A stretch of DNA of 64,000 bases from Mycoplasma buteonis (GCF_000733865.1 NZ_JPOK01000007.1:37892-101891), one strand, 5' to 3'. Shown: positions 1 through 11,319, counted from the stretch's first letter. Notes: generated by a model from the letters alone, not told the origin. Made by a program: numbers and translations.

Positions 1-938
1 TTTACTGATTCTGTTCCATTAGACATAGCTGCACTCATTCCAGTAATTTCAAACATTCCCTGATCACTATCAGCATCACCAAATGAAATAGTTTTTCCTA
101 AGTCAAAGTCATATGTTTTAGATAATCACTCTAACGCCTCTTTTTTTGAAGCATTTTTAGGCATTAAATCTAGCATATTGTCTTGAGATCAAACTGAATA
201 AACATTTTTTAATTCTTTGATTTTCTTTTTAAGAATCTGTAAATTTTTTAATTTTAAATTATCAGTGAGAATTAAAAATTTATTAACAGGTAAAGTGTTA
301 ATTCCCTCTAAAATATCATTACCTAAATAATACTCACCTAAATTTTTCTTATAATTTCTCTTTTTTAAGAAAGTACTATTACCAGCTTTATTTTCAAATA
401 AACCTTGCGGAGTATACATAACAAAATCAACTTTTAAATCTTTTAATAAATTAAAAATATTAAGTGCATCCACTTTGTCAATTTGTTTTTGATAAATTAC
501 ACTTTTACTTTGAATATCATAAATCATAGAACCATTTGAATTAATTAATGGGAAATCTAATTTTAAATCTTTTAAAACAGGTAACGCGGTAAAATAAGGT
601 CTTCCGGTAGCGATAATCATTTTTTTATCATACGATTGCAAAGATTTAATTTCAAGTAAATTTCTAAGCGAAATTTGCTTTTCCGAATTCAGTAAAGTCC
701 CATCTAAATCGAATACAAAATTATCAATGTTTTCCAGATAAATTTGTGCTCTTCTTATGTGAATAAAATTATTAGGTCAAATCTCATAAATTTTTACTAG
801 AACTTCTTGTTCTTTGTTATAAAAAAGCAGCAAAGTATCCTCTTGTATTTTTTTACCAAAAGAATTCTCTAAAATTGTATAACCATCAGCCATTAATCTT
901 TCAATATCTTCTTGGCTGACTTTTCATCTTTTTTTCAT
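1..938 (-). CDS. HAD-superfamily (Cof-type) phosphatase, 3' end outside window
   Basis: Predicted cytoplasmic HAD hydrolase that removes phosphate from small phosphometabolites; the substrate cannot be told from sequence. Motif I is DLDGTLLNSEK at about residue 75-85, motif II IIATGRP follows, and the metal-binding motif IV FGDADSD is near the part cut off by the window edge, so only a few C-terminal residues are missing. Start chosen at the ATG at 938 behind a good AGGAG site. About 73 residues precede motif I, whereas Cof proteins normally begin almost at this motif, so this family member carries an N-terminal extension of unknown role. It lies 8 bases after the recO stop and is probably cotranscribed with recO. 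Two internal TGA codons are read as Trp. Confidence 0.85.
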
Positions 939-946
939 AACTTCTC

Positions 947-1618
947 CTAAACATAATATCCATTATCTAAAATTAGGGCTTTATACATATTACAGATATA
1001 AAAATTTAATGTAGCACTTGTAACGAACATATATTTTCCCATATCATTAAATGAATATCAAATAGATTGTAAATATTCAACTTTTTGAATTGGAACATTT
1101 TCGTGTCTGCGACATATAAAACCACCATTTTGTAAATCAAAATTAATTAAATCGCGTTCGTTTAAACAAATATTACAGCTTCTAAAGTTTGGACAAATTC
1201 CAAAATAAATCATACTTTGAGCATATAGGAAAGTCAAAATGAAATGACAATTAACCGTATCGATTAAATCATAAATTAATACACATTTATCAAAAATATG
1301 ATTTACACCTTGAATATTAGTAAGTAATTTGACATACTGAAAAGAAAATTCTAAAATCGGTTTATCTTGCACATCAAGTTGTTTTACAATAGTTGCTTTT
1401 TTGAGCTTCCCTACTTTATCTTGCAAACGAGCAGCAAAAAATTCAATTTCTACTAATGCTCCAATTTGAAGGTTACTTTTGTTTTTTGATAAAGATTTGT
1501 TAAGCCCTTGAGCAGCCAACCTTAAAAGTCCTTTTTTGGTTAAAAACGTAACTAAAAATAAATTTGTATCTTCCTGGTAAATTTGTAAAACGATACCTTG
1601 AGTGATTGTTTCTGCCAT
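947..1618 (-). CDS. recO: DNA repair protein RecO
   Basis: RecO loads RecA on SSB-coated single strands together with RecR in recombinational repair. The 223-aa product has an N-terminal OB-fold-like part (residues 1-80, start MAETITQGIVLQIYQED) and a C-terminal helical part with a Cys cluster of the form C-x5-6-C-x2-C...C-x2-H (CPNFRSCNIC, then FICRRH), the zinc site seen in many RecO proteins. An internal TGA is read as Trp; the true stop is TAG at 947. There is no Shine-Dalgarno before the ATG, but a TATGAT box ends 6 bases upstream, so the message is probably leaderless. The HAD gene follows in the same direction. Confidence 0.85.
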
Positions 1619-1624
1619 AAATTA

Positions 1625-1630
1625 ATCATA
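1625..1630 (-). promoter_or_regulatory. Candidate -10 box of recO (leaderless)
   Basis: TATGAT on the minus strand, with only 6 bases between it and the A of the recO ATG. With the usual 6-8 base distance to the start point, transcription would begin at or next to the start codon. No clear -35 is present, as is common in mollicutes. Confidence 0.45.
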
Positions 1631-1752
1631 TAAAATTTTGATTTTTTAGTGCTAAAAATGAAATTTTTACCACAAATTTTGCTACTAAAATATAAAAAAA
1701 ATAATGTTAAAATATTAATACTATATTAATAAGCAAGATTTTAGGAGCAAAA

Positions 1753-2076
1753 ATGACCACTTTAGAAATTAAAGAGATTTTTTATAAAACCTTAATTTCC
1801 ACAATTGGAATAAAAAAAATTCATCCAATGTCATATGATGAGAATTTTACACTTGATCAAGATGTCAATCTTGATGATGCAAATGTTTTAGATTTTTTAC
1901 AAGCTAATGAAACTGAAAAAGGTTGAACCTTGCAAGTAGCAGTTACTATTTTAGATGGAGTACAAACAAAATTTATCGCATCACAATTACACAATAACAT
2001 CACTAAAAAATTTAAGCAAAAGAAAATTCCATTTTATAAACTAATCATTATTTTTAAAGGAGTAATCAATGAATAA
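1753..2076 (+). CDS. Asp23/Gls24-like small protein upstream of fakA
   Basis: A 107-aa protein beginning MTTLEIKEIFYKTLISTIG, with a Shine-Dalgarno (TAGGAG) 7 bases upstream and one TGA-encoded Trp. Its C-terminus overlaps the fakA start by 8 bases, so the two are translationally coupled. In Firmicutes the gene before yloV/fakA encodes YloU of the Asp23/Gls24 family. The length, the pattern of an internal segment like LQVAVTILDGVQ, and this position suggest a diverged mycoplasma version. The family assignment rests mainly on context; the biochemical role is unknown. It is the first gene of the asp23-fakA-plsX-rnc-smc operon. Confidence 0.6.
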
Positions 2077-3700
2077 TCAAATCACAGGTAAGCAACTTGC
2101 AGAAGCAATTATTTCAGGTTCACATGCGTTATCAAATGCAAGACAAAAAATTGACGCATTAAATGTTTTCCCTGTTCCAGATGGTGACACAGGAACAAAC
2201 ATGTCTTCAACTCTTGCGTCAGTAGTGGAAAAATTACAAAAAATGGATAATCCAACAGTTGAAGAAGTCAGTCAATCAGCTGCACTTGATATGATTTATG
2301 AAGCACGTGGTAATTCTGGTGTTATTTTGTCACAAATTTTTAAAGGATTTGCTTTAGCTTGCGAAGGAAAAGAAACTTTAAACATTAATGAAGCAATTAT
2401 TGCTTTCGAAAGTGCTTCTAAAAGAGCTTATAAATCTGTATTTAAACCTGTTGAAGGTACTGTTTTAACAGTTATTCGTGAAACAAGTGAAAAGCTAAGA
2501 AACGAATGCTTTAACCAAGATATGACTGTTGAAGAATTTTTCACTAAAGTTGTAGAATTTGCTCGCAAAAGCTGTGATGAAACACCAAATAAGCTTAAAA
2601 CATTAAGAGAAGTCGGTGTTACTGATAGTGGTGGTGAAGGACTTTATACAGTTTTATTTGGGATGCTTGCTTATTTTAAAGGTAATCCTGTTGCTATTTC
2701 AGATCAAGGTGACCAAATTAATAACTTCATCAGTGAAAGCGAAGTTTATGAAGGTGAATTTGGTTATTGTACAGAAGTACTTGTAAAACTTAATGATTAT
2801 CAAAATTTTAATAAAGATACCTTTTCTAAGGCATTACAAAAATTTGCTAATTCACTAGTTGTAGTTAATGATGATGATATTTTAAAAGTTCATGGACACG
2901 TATTACAACCAGGTAAATTACTTAACTATGCACAAAAATACGGTGAATTTATTAAAATCAAATCAGAAAATATGACACTCCAAGCTAATCAATCAAAAGC
3001 TAATGCTGATCGTTTAAGCGAAATGTCACAAACTGAAGATCGTAAAGAAATTGCTATCATTTCTTGCAATCTAGGTAGTGGAATTATTAAGAGAATGAAA
3101 GAACTTGGATGTGATTACGTCATTGAATCAGGTCAAACTCAAAATCCATCAGCACAAGACATTATTACTGCAATTAAAAGCGTTAATGCGGATAACGTTT
3201 TCGTTTTACCAAACAATGGAAATGTAATTTTAGCAGCACAACAAGCAGCCCAAATCTATCAAGACTCAAACATTGTGGTTATTCCAACTAAAACACAAAT
3301 TCAAGGAATTACTGCAATTATGAACTTTAGTCATTCAGTTAGTGCTGAAGATAATGTTGAAATGATGCAAGAAGCTATTGCAGAAGTTGAAAGTGGTGAA
3401 GTAGTTAACGCTGTACGTGATACAACAATTAATGGTGTGAAAGTGCGTACTGGTGAATACCTTGCAATTTTAAACGGTAAAATTATTAGTTCACAAAAAA
3501 CAGCAGTGCAAGCTGCCAAAAAACTTATGGCTGAAATGAACTTAGATAAAAAAGAAATTATTAGCATTTATTATGGTGAAGAAGCTTCATTAAATGAAGT
3601 AGATGAACTAACAAACCATATCGAAAGTCAATACGATCTAGATATCGAAACAATTGAAGGTAATCAACCTACTTACATCTTTTACTTAGGAGCTGAATAA
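2069..3700 (+). CDS. fakA: Fatty acid kinase catalytic subunit FakA (DAK2/YloV family)
   Basis: FakA phosphorylates fatty acids presented by a FakB (DegV) carrier, giving acyl-phosphate for phospholipid synthesis, so an organism that imports fatty acids can use them. The 543-aa product is full length: an N-terminal DAK2 ATP-binding domain with VFPVPDGDTGTNMSST at about residues 33-48 (the Asp residues bind Mg-ATP), the following EARGNSGVILSQ segment, a middle domain, and a C-terminal DegV-like domain. The ATG at 2069 has the Shine-Dalgarno AAAGGAG. The stop overlaps the plsX start by one base (TAATG), matching the functional link: FakA makes acyl-phosphate and PlsX interconverts acyl-phosphate and acyl-ACP. 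No TGA codon is used here. No fakB is in the window. Confidence 0.92.
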   Translation: MNNQITGKQLAEAIISGSHALSNARQKIDALNVFPVPDGDTGTNMSSTLASVVEKLQKMDNPTVEEVSQSAALDMIYEARGNSGVILSQIFKGFALACEGKETLNINEAIIAFESASKRAYKSVFKPVEGTVLTVIRETSEKLRNECFNQDMTVEEFFTKVVEFARKSCDETPNKLKTLREVGVTDSGGEGLYTVLFGMLAYFKGNPVAISDQGDQINNFISESEVYEGEFGYCTEVLVKLNDYQNFNKDTFSKALQKFANSLVVVNDDDILKVHGHVLQPGKLLNYAQKYGEFIKIKSENMTLQANQSKANADRLSEMSQTEDRKEIAIISCNLGSGIIKRMKELGCDYVIESGQTQNPSAQDIITAIKSVNADNVFVLPNNGNVILAAQQAAQIYQDSNIVVIPTKTQIQGITAIMNFSHSVSAEDNVEMMQEAIAEVESGEVVNAVRDTTINGVKVRTGEYLAILNGKIISSQKTAVQAAKKLMAEMNLDKKEIISIYYGEEASLNEVDELTNHIESQYDLDIETIEGNQPTYIFYLGAE

Positions 3701-4686
3701 TGAATTACAAAATTGTATTTGATTTAAATGGAAATGATAACGGTCAAGCTAGCGGGATTGCTGCTGCTAAGCAATTTGCAAAGCAAAATCCCAATTTTCA
3801 AATTTCTTTAATTGGTGATTTTCAAAAAAAATCAGATCTTGAACTTACAAACATAAGTAATATTAAACTTTTAAACAATCCAACAACACCAACTAATCCA
3901 AAAGACTTACGTGGTTCTATGATGGAAAAAACTTCTATGAACCAGGCTATTGATTTATTAAAAAATAAAGAAGCCGATGCAATTTTATCTAGTGGAGATA
4001 GCGGATGCTACATTTCTAGTTTAACTTTTAAAATTGGAAGACTTAATAACGTGTCTCGTCCAGCATTTATGCCAATTTGTAATGCAATTAATGGACAAAA
4101 GTTTTTATTCATGGATGTCGGTGCTAATTTAGTGGCTAAAAGTGACTTTTTAGTTGAGTGAGCTAAGTTAGGATCTGCATTTTATGAAGTAATGTTTAAT
4201 AAACCTAATCCATCAGTAGCTTTATTAAACATTGGAACAGAAGATTACAAAGGAAATGAAAATGCAGTTGAAGCTAACAAGATTTTAAAAGAAGATTCTA
4301 ATTTAAACTACGTTGGTTTTAATGAAACACGTGATTTATTCCGTGGTTTAGTTGATGTTGCCGTTATTGACGGTTACGGAGGAAATTTAGTCTTAAAAAG
4401 CTACGAAGGTGCTATTTTTACTTTTAAAGACTTATTAAAAGAAAAATTTACTAAAACTTTTTTACGTAAGCTTCATGCCCTAGCTCTTAAAAAAGCTTTT
4501 AAAGAAGCTGGTGATGTGCTTGATTACCGCCAAGTAGGTTCTGCCTGAGTTATTGGTATTGATGGAATTGCAATTAAAGCTCACGGTTCAAGCGATACCT
4601 TATCATACCTTTCTGCATTAAATACAATTAAAACAGCTTTAGAAAAAGATTTATTAAATAAATTAAAGGACAAACTCAATGATTAA
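3700..4686 (+). CDS. plsX: Phosphate acyltransferase PlsX
   Basis: PlsX interconverts acyl-ACP and acyl-phosphate, feeding PlsY for phosphatidic acid synthesis; it works at the inner face of the membrane. The 328-aa product keeps the PlsX length and fold signature: an N-terminal phosphate-binding loop region (KIVFDLNGNDNGQASG, diverged from the usual D-x-M-G-G-D), ADAILSSGDSGCY, and DGYGGNLVLKSYEG near the C-terminus. Two TGA codons are read as Trp, so this is one gene and not two fragments. It overlaps fakA by 1 base and rnc by 8 bases, indicating tight coupling in the operon. Confidence 0.9.
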
Positions 4687-5356
4687 ATCTAATAGTTTGA
4701 CCGAGTTTTTTGACAATCATAAAATTACTCCAAATAACACAATTACATATTTTGAGGCTTTAACACATTCTTCATTTAATCGTGGTGATACTTCTAAAAT
4801 TAAAAATTATGAGCAACTGGAATTTTTAGGTGATGCTGTTTTACAATTTGTTTCTAGTTCTTATATTTATTTAAAGTATCCTGAGTTAGCACAAGGATAC
4901 CAAACACGCTTGAGAGCTAAAGCGGTATGTACTGAAACACTGAGCAAAATTTCAGTCGAAATGGGACTTATCGATTTACTCAAAACAGGTCCAGGACAAA
5001 TGGAAAAAGATGTTAAAGATTCACATAAAGTACAAGCTGATATTTTTGAATCTATGGTTGGTGCTATTTATGTTGATCAAGGTATTAAAAAAGCTCAAGA
5101 ATTTATTTCACAATACATTTATCCTGTGATTGACGAAGTACACCTAAATAATAATAAAGATTCAAAAACTGAATTACAAGAATATTTCCAAAGTTTTAGC
5201 AAAGATAATATTAGTTATATAACAGAACAATTACCAAATAAACAATTTAAAGCAAAAGCAATTCATGATAATCAAATTTTTGGTTCAGGTATTGGAAATA
5301 CCAAAAAAGAAGCAGAATTAGAAGCTGCCAAAGATGCTTTAAGCAAACTAAAATAG
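4679..5356 (+). CDS. rnc: Ribonuclease III
   Basis: Double-strand-specific endoribonuclease that processes rRNA precursors and structured mRNAs. The 225-aa protein has the family signature NYEQLEFLGDAVL at residues 43-55 with the catalytic Glu/Asp residues, the second acidic cluster DIFESMVGAIYVDQG, and a C-terminal double-stranded RNA-binding domain (about residues 150-225, ending in the typical KKEAELEAAKDALSKL helix). The ATG at 4679 lies inside the plsX end and has AAAGGA upstream. The smc gene starts 13 bases after the stop, preserving the common rnc-smc pair. Confidence 0.95.
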   Translation: MIKSNSLTEFFDNHKITPNNTITYFEALTHSSFNRGDTSKIKNYEQLEFLGDAVLQFVSSSYIYLKYPELAQGYQTRLRAKAVCTETLSKISVEMGLIDLLKTGPGQMEKDVKDSHKVQADIFESMVGAIYVDQGIKKAQEFISQYIYPVIDEVHLNNNKDSKTELQEYFQSFSKDNISYITEQLPNKQFKAKAIHDNQIFGSGIGNTKKEAELEAAKDALSKLK

Positions 5357-5369
5357 AGATGAGGTTGAT

Positions 5370-8309
5370 ATGAAATTAGTAAAAATTGAAGCACATGGTT
5401 TCAAATCTTTTGCTGACCCAATTGTACTAAGATTTGATGGAGGTGTAGCTGGAATTGTTGGACCAAATGGTTCAGGAAAAAGTAATATTAATGATGCAAT
5501 TCGTTGAGTGCTTGGAGAACAAAGCTCAAAAGAACTTCGTGGTGATAGCATGGAAGATGTTATTTTTTCTGGTTCTAAAACAGTTCAACCTATGAATCGT
5601 GCTACTGTTACGCTGACTTTTGATAATCGTGAACGTAATTCAAGTATTAACACCGATTACATCACAATAACTAGATCTCTAGAACGTGGAAAAGGAACCA
5701 ATGAGTACTTTTTAAATGGTGAACCTTGTCGTCATAAAGATATTAAAGCAATAGCTATGGAAAGCGGAATTGGAAAAAGCTCATTAGCTATTATTTCACA
5801 AGGTACTGTTGCAGACATTGCACAATCTAGTGATGAGCAAAGACGTTTAATTTTCGAAGAAGCAGCCGGTGTATCTAAATATAAATTACGTAAAACAGAA
5901 GCTTTAAGAAAATTAGAGCGTACCGAAAGTACCTTAAAACAAATTGAAGCGGTAATTAAAGAACTTCAAAAACGTTTAGAGCCACTTAGAAAGCAAGCTG
6001 AAAAAGCATTGGCGTATAAAGATAAAAATAAACAACTTAGAGAAGTTGAAATTGCGTATCTTGCAAGTGAAATTGTCCGTTTAGAAAAACTTTATCAAGA
6101 ATTACACGAAGACTTAGCTGGTGTTGAAGACACTAAAAGAGATTACCGTAATCAAATCGATCAATTTTTAGTTTTAATTAATGAAAAACGTACTGAACTA
6201 AATAATTTAAGTTCAGAGTTAGCTCAGCTCCGCGGCCAAAGAGAAGCTATTAATTTAAGATTAGGTGACTTAAAAGTTACCCAAGCAAGAGAAAATGAAC
6301 GGCGTGATATGATTGCACGTGGTGAAATTCAAGCTTCTTCAGATGAAAAAATCGAAGCTTTAATTAGTTCTATTAAAGAAATGGAACATAAAATTAACTA
6401 TTTTAAAACTACTAAATACGATTTAGAAGTCAAAATGGATGCTTCAAATAGCCTACTAGTTCAGTTAAAAAAACAAATTAACGAGCAGTACATTATCGCA
6501 AATGACGCTGAAAGAAAAATAGAAAATTGTAAAACTCATTTAGGGATTTTATTAGAAAAGAAAAATAAACACACTAATTTATTTAAAGGAACTAAAACAA
6601 TTGTTGAGAACAAATTAAACTTTAAAGGTTTTAAAGGTTTAGTTAGTGATTTAATTAAAGTACAACCAGATTATGTAACCGCAATTGAAACAGTGCTAGC
6701 TAATGCTGTCCAACATGTTGTAGTAGATCGACCAGATACAGCTGTTGAAGCTGTAAATTTCTTAAAGAAAAATAATGGTGGAAGAGCTACATTTATTCCG
6801 CTTTCATCAATTAAAGAGAAGTTTGTACGTGACGATTATTTACTAGTTGTTCGTAATTACGCAGGTTTTATTGGACTTGCAAGTGAACTAGTTGATACTA
6901 AACCAGAATACAACACTTTAAAAAGTTTTTTATTAGGAAACGTTATTGTTGTTGATGATATTAAATCAGCTGAAAAAATTTCAAATATTTTAGATAAAAA
7001 GTACATGGTAGTGACACTAGATGGTGATATTGTGCGTGTTGGTGGAATTATTGTTGGTGGTACTGCTCAAGAAAGTGATGATAACTTAGGAATTGAAAAC
7101 AAAATTAAAGATTTACAAAACTTAATTCCAGGTTTAGAATCAATTAAAAATAATGCTACAACAAATATTTTAAAATTAAAAAATCAGTTACAGAGAGAAG
7201 AAACTTTCAACAAACAGCACACTAGTGAATTCGCAACAATTAATGTACATTTAGCTAATTCACAAACTCAACTTGATGAATACAAAGCTCATGCTGCTCA
7301 GCTCAATGCTCAAAAACAAATTCAAGAAGAAAAAATTGACATAACTCCATTGCTGCAAAAAGTTCAAGAACTGGAAAATCAGGTTCGTTTAATTGATTTT
7401 GAAATTAAAACAAAATCAAAAATTGAAGATGATTTACGCGGTGAATTAGCACAATTAGAAAACGATAAAAACAAAACTACTTCAATGCTCTTGACTTTAA
7501 ATGATTCATTTAATCAAAAAATTAAACTTTATGAAAATTCTAAATTTTACTTAGAAAAACATAAAGAACGTTTATCACAATATTACAAATTAACTCTAGA
7601 ATATGCACGTGAAAACTTTGCACTATCAATGTCTCTTGAAAGTGCCAAAGAATTAATTTCTGAACTTAGAAGCGAAATTGAAGCTTTAGGAAATGTTAAT
7701 TTAGAATCAATAACTGAGTTGGAAGAAGTTGAAGCACGCTACGATAATTTTAGCGAAAATTTTGAAGAGTTAACCGATGCACGAAATACTATTTTAAGTG
7801 CTATAGCTGAAATGGATAAAATTATTATTACAAGATTAACTAATATTGTTAATGATGTTAATAAGGAGTTTTCAAGAGTTTTCAGCTCGATGTTTGGTGG
7901 TGGAACTGCAGAAGTAAAATTTGTTGATCAACACAATGTTCTTGAAAGCGGAATTAGCATTTATGCTCAGCCACCAGGAAAAAGTATTAAAAACTTAAAA
8001 CTATTTTCAGGTGGTGAAAAATCATTAATTGCAATTTCGTTGTTATTTGCAATTTTAAGAGCAAGACCACTACCTCTTTGTATATTAGATGAAGTGGAAG
8101 CTGCTTTAGACGAATCAAATGTAGTTCGTTACGGTGAATATTTACAAGAACTCAAAAAACAAACTCAATTTTTAGTTATTACACACCGTGTTGGAACAAT
8201 GACTAAAGTAGATGCTCTTTTTGGAGCAACCATGCAAACAAGAGGTGTGACAAGCTTCTTTAGTGTTAAACTTGAAGATGCAAAACAAATGGTTGAAAAT
8301 GATAAATAA
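5370..8309 (+). CDS. smc: Chromosome segregation ATPase SMC
   Basis: SMC forms the condensin ring that organises and segregates the chromosome, with ScpA/ScpB as partners (not in this window). The 979-aa protein shows the full architecture: N-terminal head with Walker A GPNGSGKSN at residues 31-39, a long coiled coil, the hinge around residues 418-560 (starting near FKGLVSDLIKV), a return coiled coil, and the C-terminal head with the ABC signature FSGGEKS at 879-885 and Walker B CILDEVEAAL near 903-912. The start is the ATG at 5370 behind GAGGT; an in-frame TGA at Trp 47 would wrongly suggest a later start. Last gene of the operon, followed by a terminator. Confidence 0.95.
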
Positions 8310-8310
8310 T

Positions 8311-8338
8311 AAAATACCTTAAAGGGTATTTTTTATTT
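8311..8338 (+). terminator. Rho-independent terminator after smc
   Basis: Inverted repeat AAATACC...GGTATTT with a six-base loop, followed by a T-rich run, directly after the smc stop. It closes the asp23-fakA-plsX-rnc-smc operon. Confidence 0.75.
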
Positions 8339-8619
8339 AATATTTGTAAAATAAAAAATTAAAAAAACATAAAAAGTTAATAAAATACATCTTTTTTGAA
8401 AAAATAATTATTTTTTCTAATTTATAAGCCTATTTTATAGTGATAAAAGAAATTAAACTGATTGTGAAAAATTTTTTCAGAAAGCAATTCGCAACAACAT
8501 ATATGATTTTAAAAAAGATATAATTATATATGAAAAACAAGCTATATTTCAAATAGCTAATATATATATATATATATTATGCAGTGAATGCATTGATATA
8601 TTTACAGAAAAGGAAGAAA
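8339..8619. other. AT-rich intergenic promoter region of the 878-aa lipoprotein
   Basis: No gene is visible. The region holds a perfect TATAAT at 8519-8524, the TA-dinucleotide tract at 8561-8576, a TATTAT box directly after it (8575-8580), and the Shine-Dalgarno AAAGGAAG at about 8609-8616. Two alternative promoters are therefore possible for the downstream lipoprotein. The rest is low-complexity A/T sequence with nothing recognisable. Confidence 0.6.
8561..8576. repeat. (TA)8 dinucleotide tract in a lipoprotein promoter
   Basis: Eight perfect TA units, running directly into TATTAT at 8575-8580, which has the form of a -10 box about 40 bases before the lipoprotein start. The tract would occupy most of the -10/-35 spacer, so slipped-strand gain or loss of TA units would alter spacing. 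Such control by promoter TA repeats is described for the vmm gene of Mycoplasma mycoides; its use here is inference. Confidence 0.7.
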
Positions 8620-11256
8620 ATGAAAAAATACTTAAAGAAAGCAAGTAAGGTTGTTTTACCTGGTACTGCTGTAGTTCTTACGCCGCTAATTTCTGCTGCT
8701 TGTTCAACTGATAAAATACAAGAAGATAGAAATAATGCTAAAAACGAATTAAACAACTCAAGATATTTAAATTTTTTACAAACTTCAAGTTTTAATGACA
8801 AAATTCAAAGTGCTAAAACAAAAGAAGAAATCAAGACAATAATAACTGAAATTAAAAATAAAAATTTTGAAGCTGCAAAATTAAACTTTGCAAATAGTAT
8901 TGATAATCTAAATAGATTAACAACAGAAGAAAAAGCAACTGCTAAAAATGTTTTAATGCAAGCTAATGACTTAGAAAACTTATTAGCAGAATTAAATAAA
9001 ATAATTGTTAAAAATGAAACACCAATTTTAGAAGCTAAACAAAAAATAGAAACATTTAATGATTTATCTAAAGAAGAAAAAATGTTTTTTGAAAAATCAT
9101 TACATATAAACTCAACACTTAATCACATAGTGACTGTTCTTAATGATGCAAAGCATACTAATGATGCAAATCAATATGCAAGAGAAACTACAGAAGCAGC
9201 ACCAAAACTAGAAAACTTAAATAAACAGTTACTAGAATTACAAAATCTTTTACCTGAATTAATGGTTTCAGAAGAACTTAAAGCACAAGTATCACCAATT
9301 GTTAAAAATGGTTTAGAAGCTAAAGAAGATAAAAGTAATGATGAATTAAACTCACCACTTAAACTTGTTAATTACAAACAAAATAAATTAAAAGAATCTA
9401 CTGATTTACTATTAGCAAATCTTTCAGAACAATTACAAAATAACTTTAAAGCTGTTGCATCAAAAACTATTACAGAAAATGCTCAAATTTTAGCAAAAGA
9501 AACTTTTACAGAATTTAAATCAAGTTTTGAAAAAATAGCAAATTTACAGTTAGTAAATAATGTAAGTCAATTAAACACTCAATTAACAAAGTTAAATGCA
9601 GAGTTACCACAATTAGTGTTGGACTTTAATAATCTTAAAAAAGCTGAAACTGATAAAGTTGTTGCAGCAATCAATAATAAAAATACAGAAATCGCAAACT
9701 TTATTGAATTAGTTAAATCTTCAAGCTTAGAAGAAAATGAAAAAAACACTTTAGAACAAGAACTTGCAAATATTAAAGATCTTGAAATTAGTAATGAAAA
9801 TCCAATACTTATTGATTATGAAGATTTACTTAAAAATAAAACTGAAAGCTTAGCTAGTTCAAAAGAAAAAGCTTTATCAAAAGCAAACCAATTGTATTCT
9901 AAATTAATTAGAGATGTTGCTAGAACCACAATTTCACAAGCTCACGAAAATATATCTGAGTTTTCAAGAAATTATTTAACAAATGTGTTAAATTTTGAGC
10001 TTGAAAAAGATTTTGAAAAAGTTGAAGAACAAATTTCACACAATAAAGATTTAATAACTGCAGAAGTAAAAAGTGTTATTAAGTATTCATTTGATAAAAT
10101 TAAAGATTTTGAATTTGATATTGAAAGATATATAGAATATCACCCTGATAAAGAAGAAGATACTGAAAAAGCAAGAAAAGAAAAAGAATTCCACGCTACA
10201 CTTAAAACTTTTGCTGAAAAAATTAAAGCATTACAAAATGATTTTAAAACTGTTGAGCAAGCATACAATAAATATGTTGAATTAAAACAAGAATTCTTAC
10301 CTTTAGAAGCACAAATGAATAAAGTTGAAACAGAAGAAAGAACACAAAGTGGTTCTACTTCTAACGTAGTACTAAAAGATACTATTAAAGAAAATAAAAT
10401 TAAATTTAACGAAGAAGATAAAAAGGCATTAGGTAAGGCCACTGAAGCTCTAGATGCTGTTGCAACATTAAATGCTGAAATTGCAAAATTAAATGAAAAT
10501 CCTGAAGCTTCTGCGGAAGAATTAAAAGCTAAACAAGAACAACTAAAAGAAAAATACAAAGAAGCACAAAACTCATTAAAAGAAATATTACAAAGTAAAT
10601 GAGATACCGCAAGAGCAAAATACTTTGATTTAGCACTATTTACAGCTCTTCCAGGTGACAAAATATGAAGTTTAGCTTACTGAAATGATTTAGCAAGATC
10701 ATTTTATGAAACACAAATTTTAATGAATGAAGCACAAAAACTAATTGATGATGAAAATGCTAAAATTGCTTCTTCAGATAAAAGTGAGGCTCAAAATACT
10801 TTATTAGGAAAAATTGAACAACTTATTAAAAAACTCGAAGAAGTTCAAAGCAATGTTGATAAAGCAAAACCTGTTTTAGTAAAAGATGGTTCAAAACAAT
10901 TTCCAGCTTACCAAAGTATTGCTAGATGATCAGCACAAGTTTATGCAAACTGAATTGAAAAACGTTTAACAAAATATCCAGATATTTCTAGTGATGCTGA
11001 ATTAACTCAGTTAAAACAAGATACAAAAACCTTATTTGATGATTTTAAAGCATTTTCAGTTAAATGATCAAATGGTGATAATTATCAAACAAAAGCAACA
11101 GCTCTTGCTAAAGCGTATGATGCTCTTTACCAAAAAACATTAGAAAAGAAAATTACAATTGATAAAAAATTCGAGACACCAAAATTTGCTAGAGAATATA
11201 TTGCTATAAGAGATGCATTCTTTAGTTCTCTTACTGATGAAAATCACTGAAACTAA
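8620..11256 (+). CDS. Surface lipoprotein, 878 aa, helical, function unknown
   Basis: The start is the ATG at 8620 behind AAAGGAAG; a GTG further upstream at 8584 is in frame but has no ribosome site and would spoil the signal peptide. Residues 1-28 form a lipoprotein signal: a Lys-rich start, a hydrophobic stretch, and lipobox ISAAC, so the mature protein is lipid-anchored on the outer face of the membrane. The remainder is almost entirely predicted helix, rich in Glu, Lys, Asn and Leu, with coiled-coil character, a pattern typical of mycoplasma surface lipoproteins. Several TGA codons near the C-terminus encode Trp. No catalytic motif was recognised. It stands alone between two terminators, with a TA-repeat promoter that suggests variable expression. 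Confidence 0.85.
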
Positions 11257-11291
11257 TTCGGATTATTATTTATCAAAGACGAAAAACAATG

Positions 11292-11319
11292 AAAGTTGAC
11301 AAAAATGTCAACTTTTTTT
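11292..11319 (+). terminator. Strong terminator after the 878-aa lipoprotein
   Basis: Ten-base perfect stem AAAGTTGACA / TGTCAACTTT with an AAAA loop and a run of seven T, 35 bases after the stop codon. Confidence 0.9.

Noticed and set aside
8584..8619. GTG start extending the 878-aa lipoprotein by 12 residues
   Set aside because: No ribosome site before it, and it would put an unlikely segment before the Lys-rich signal peptide; the ATG at 8620 has AAAGGAAG.
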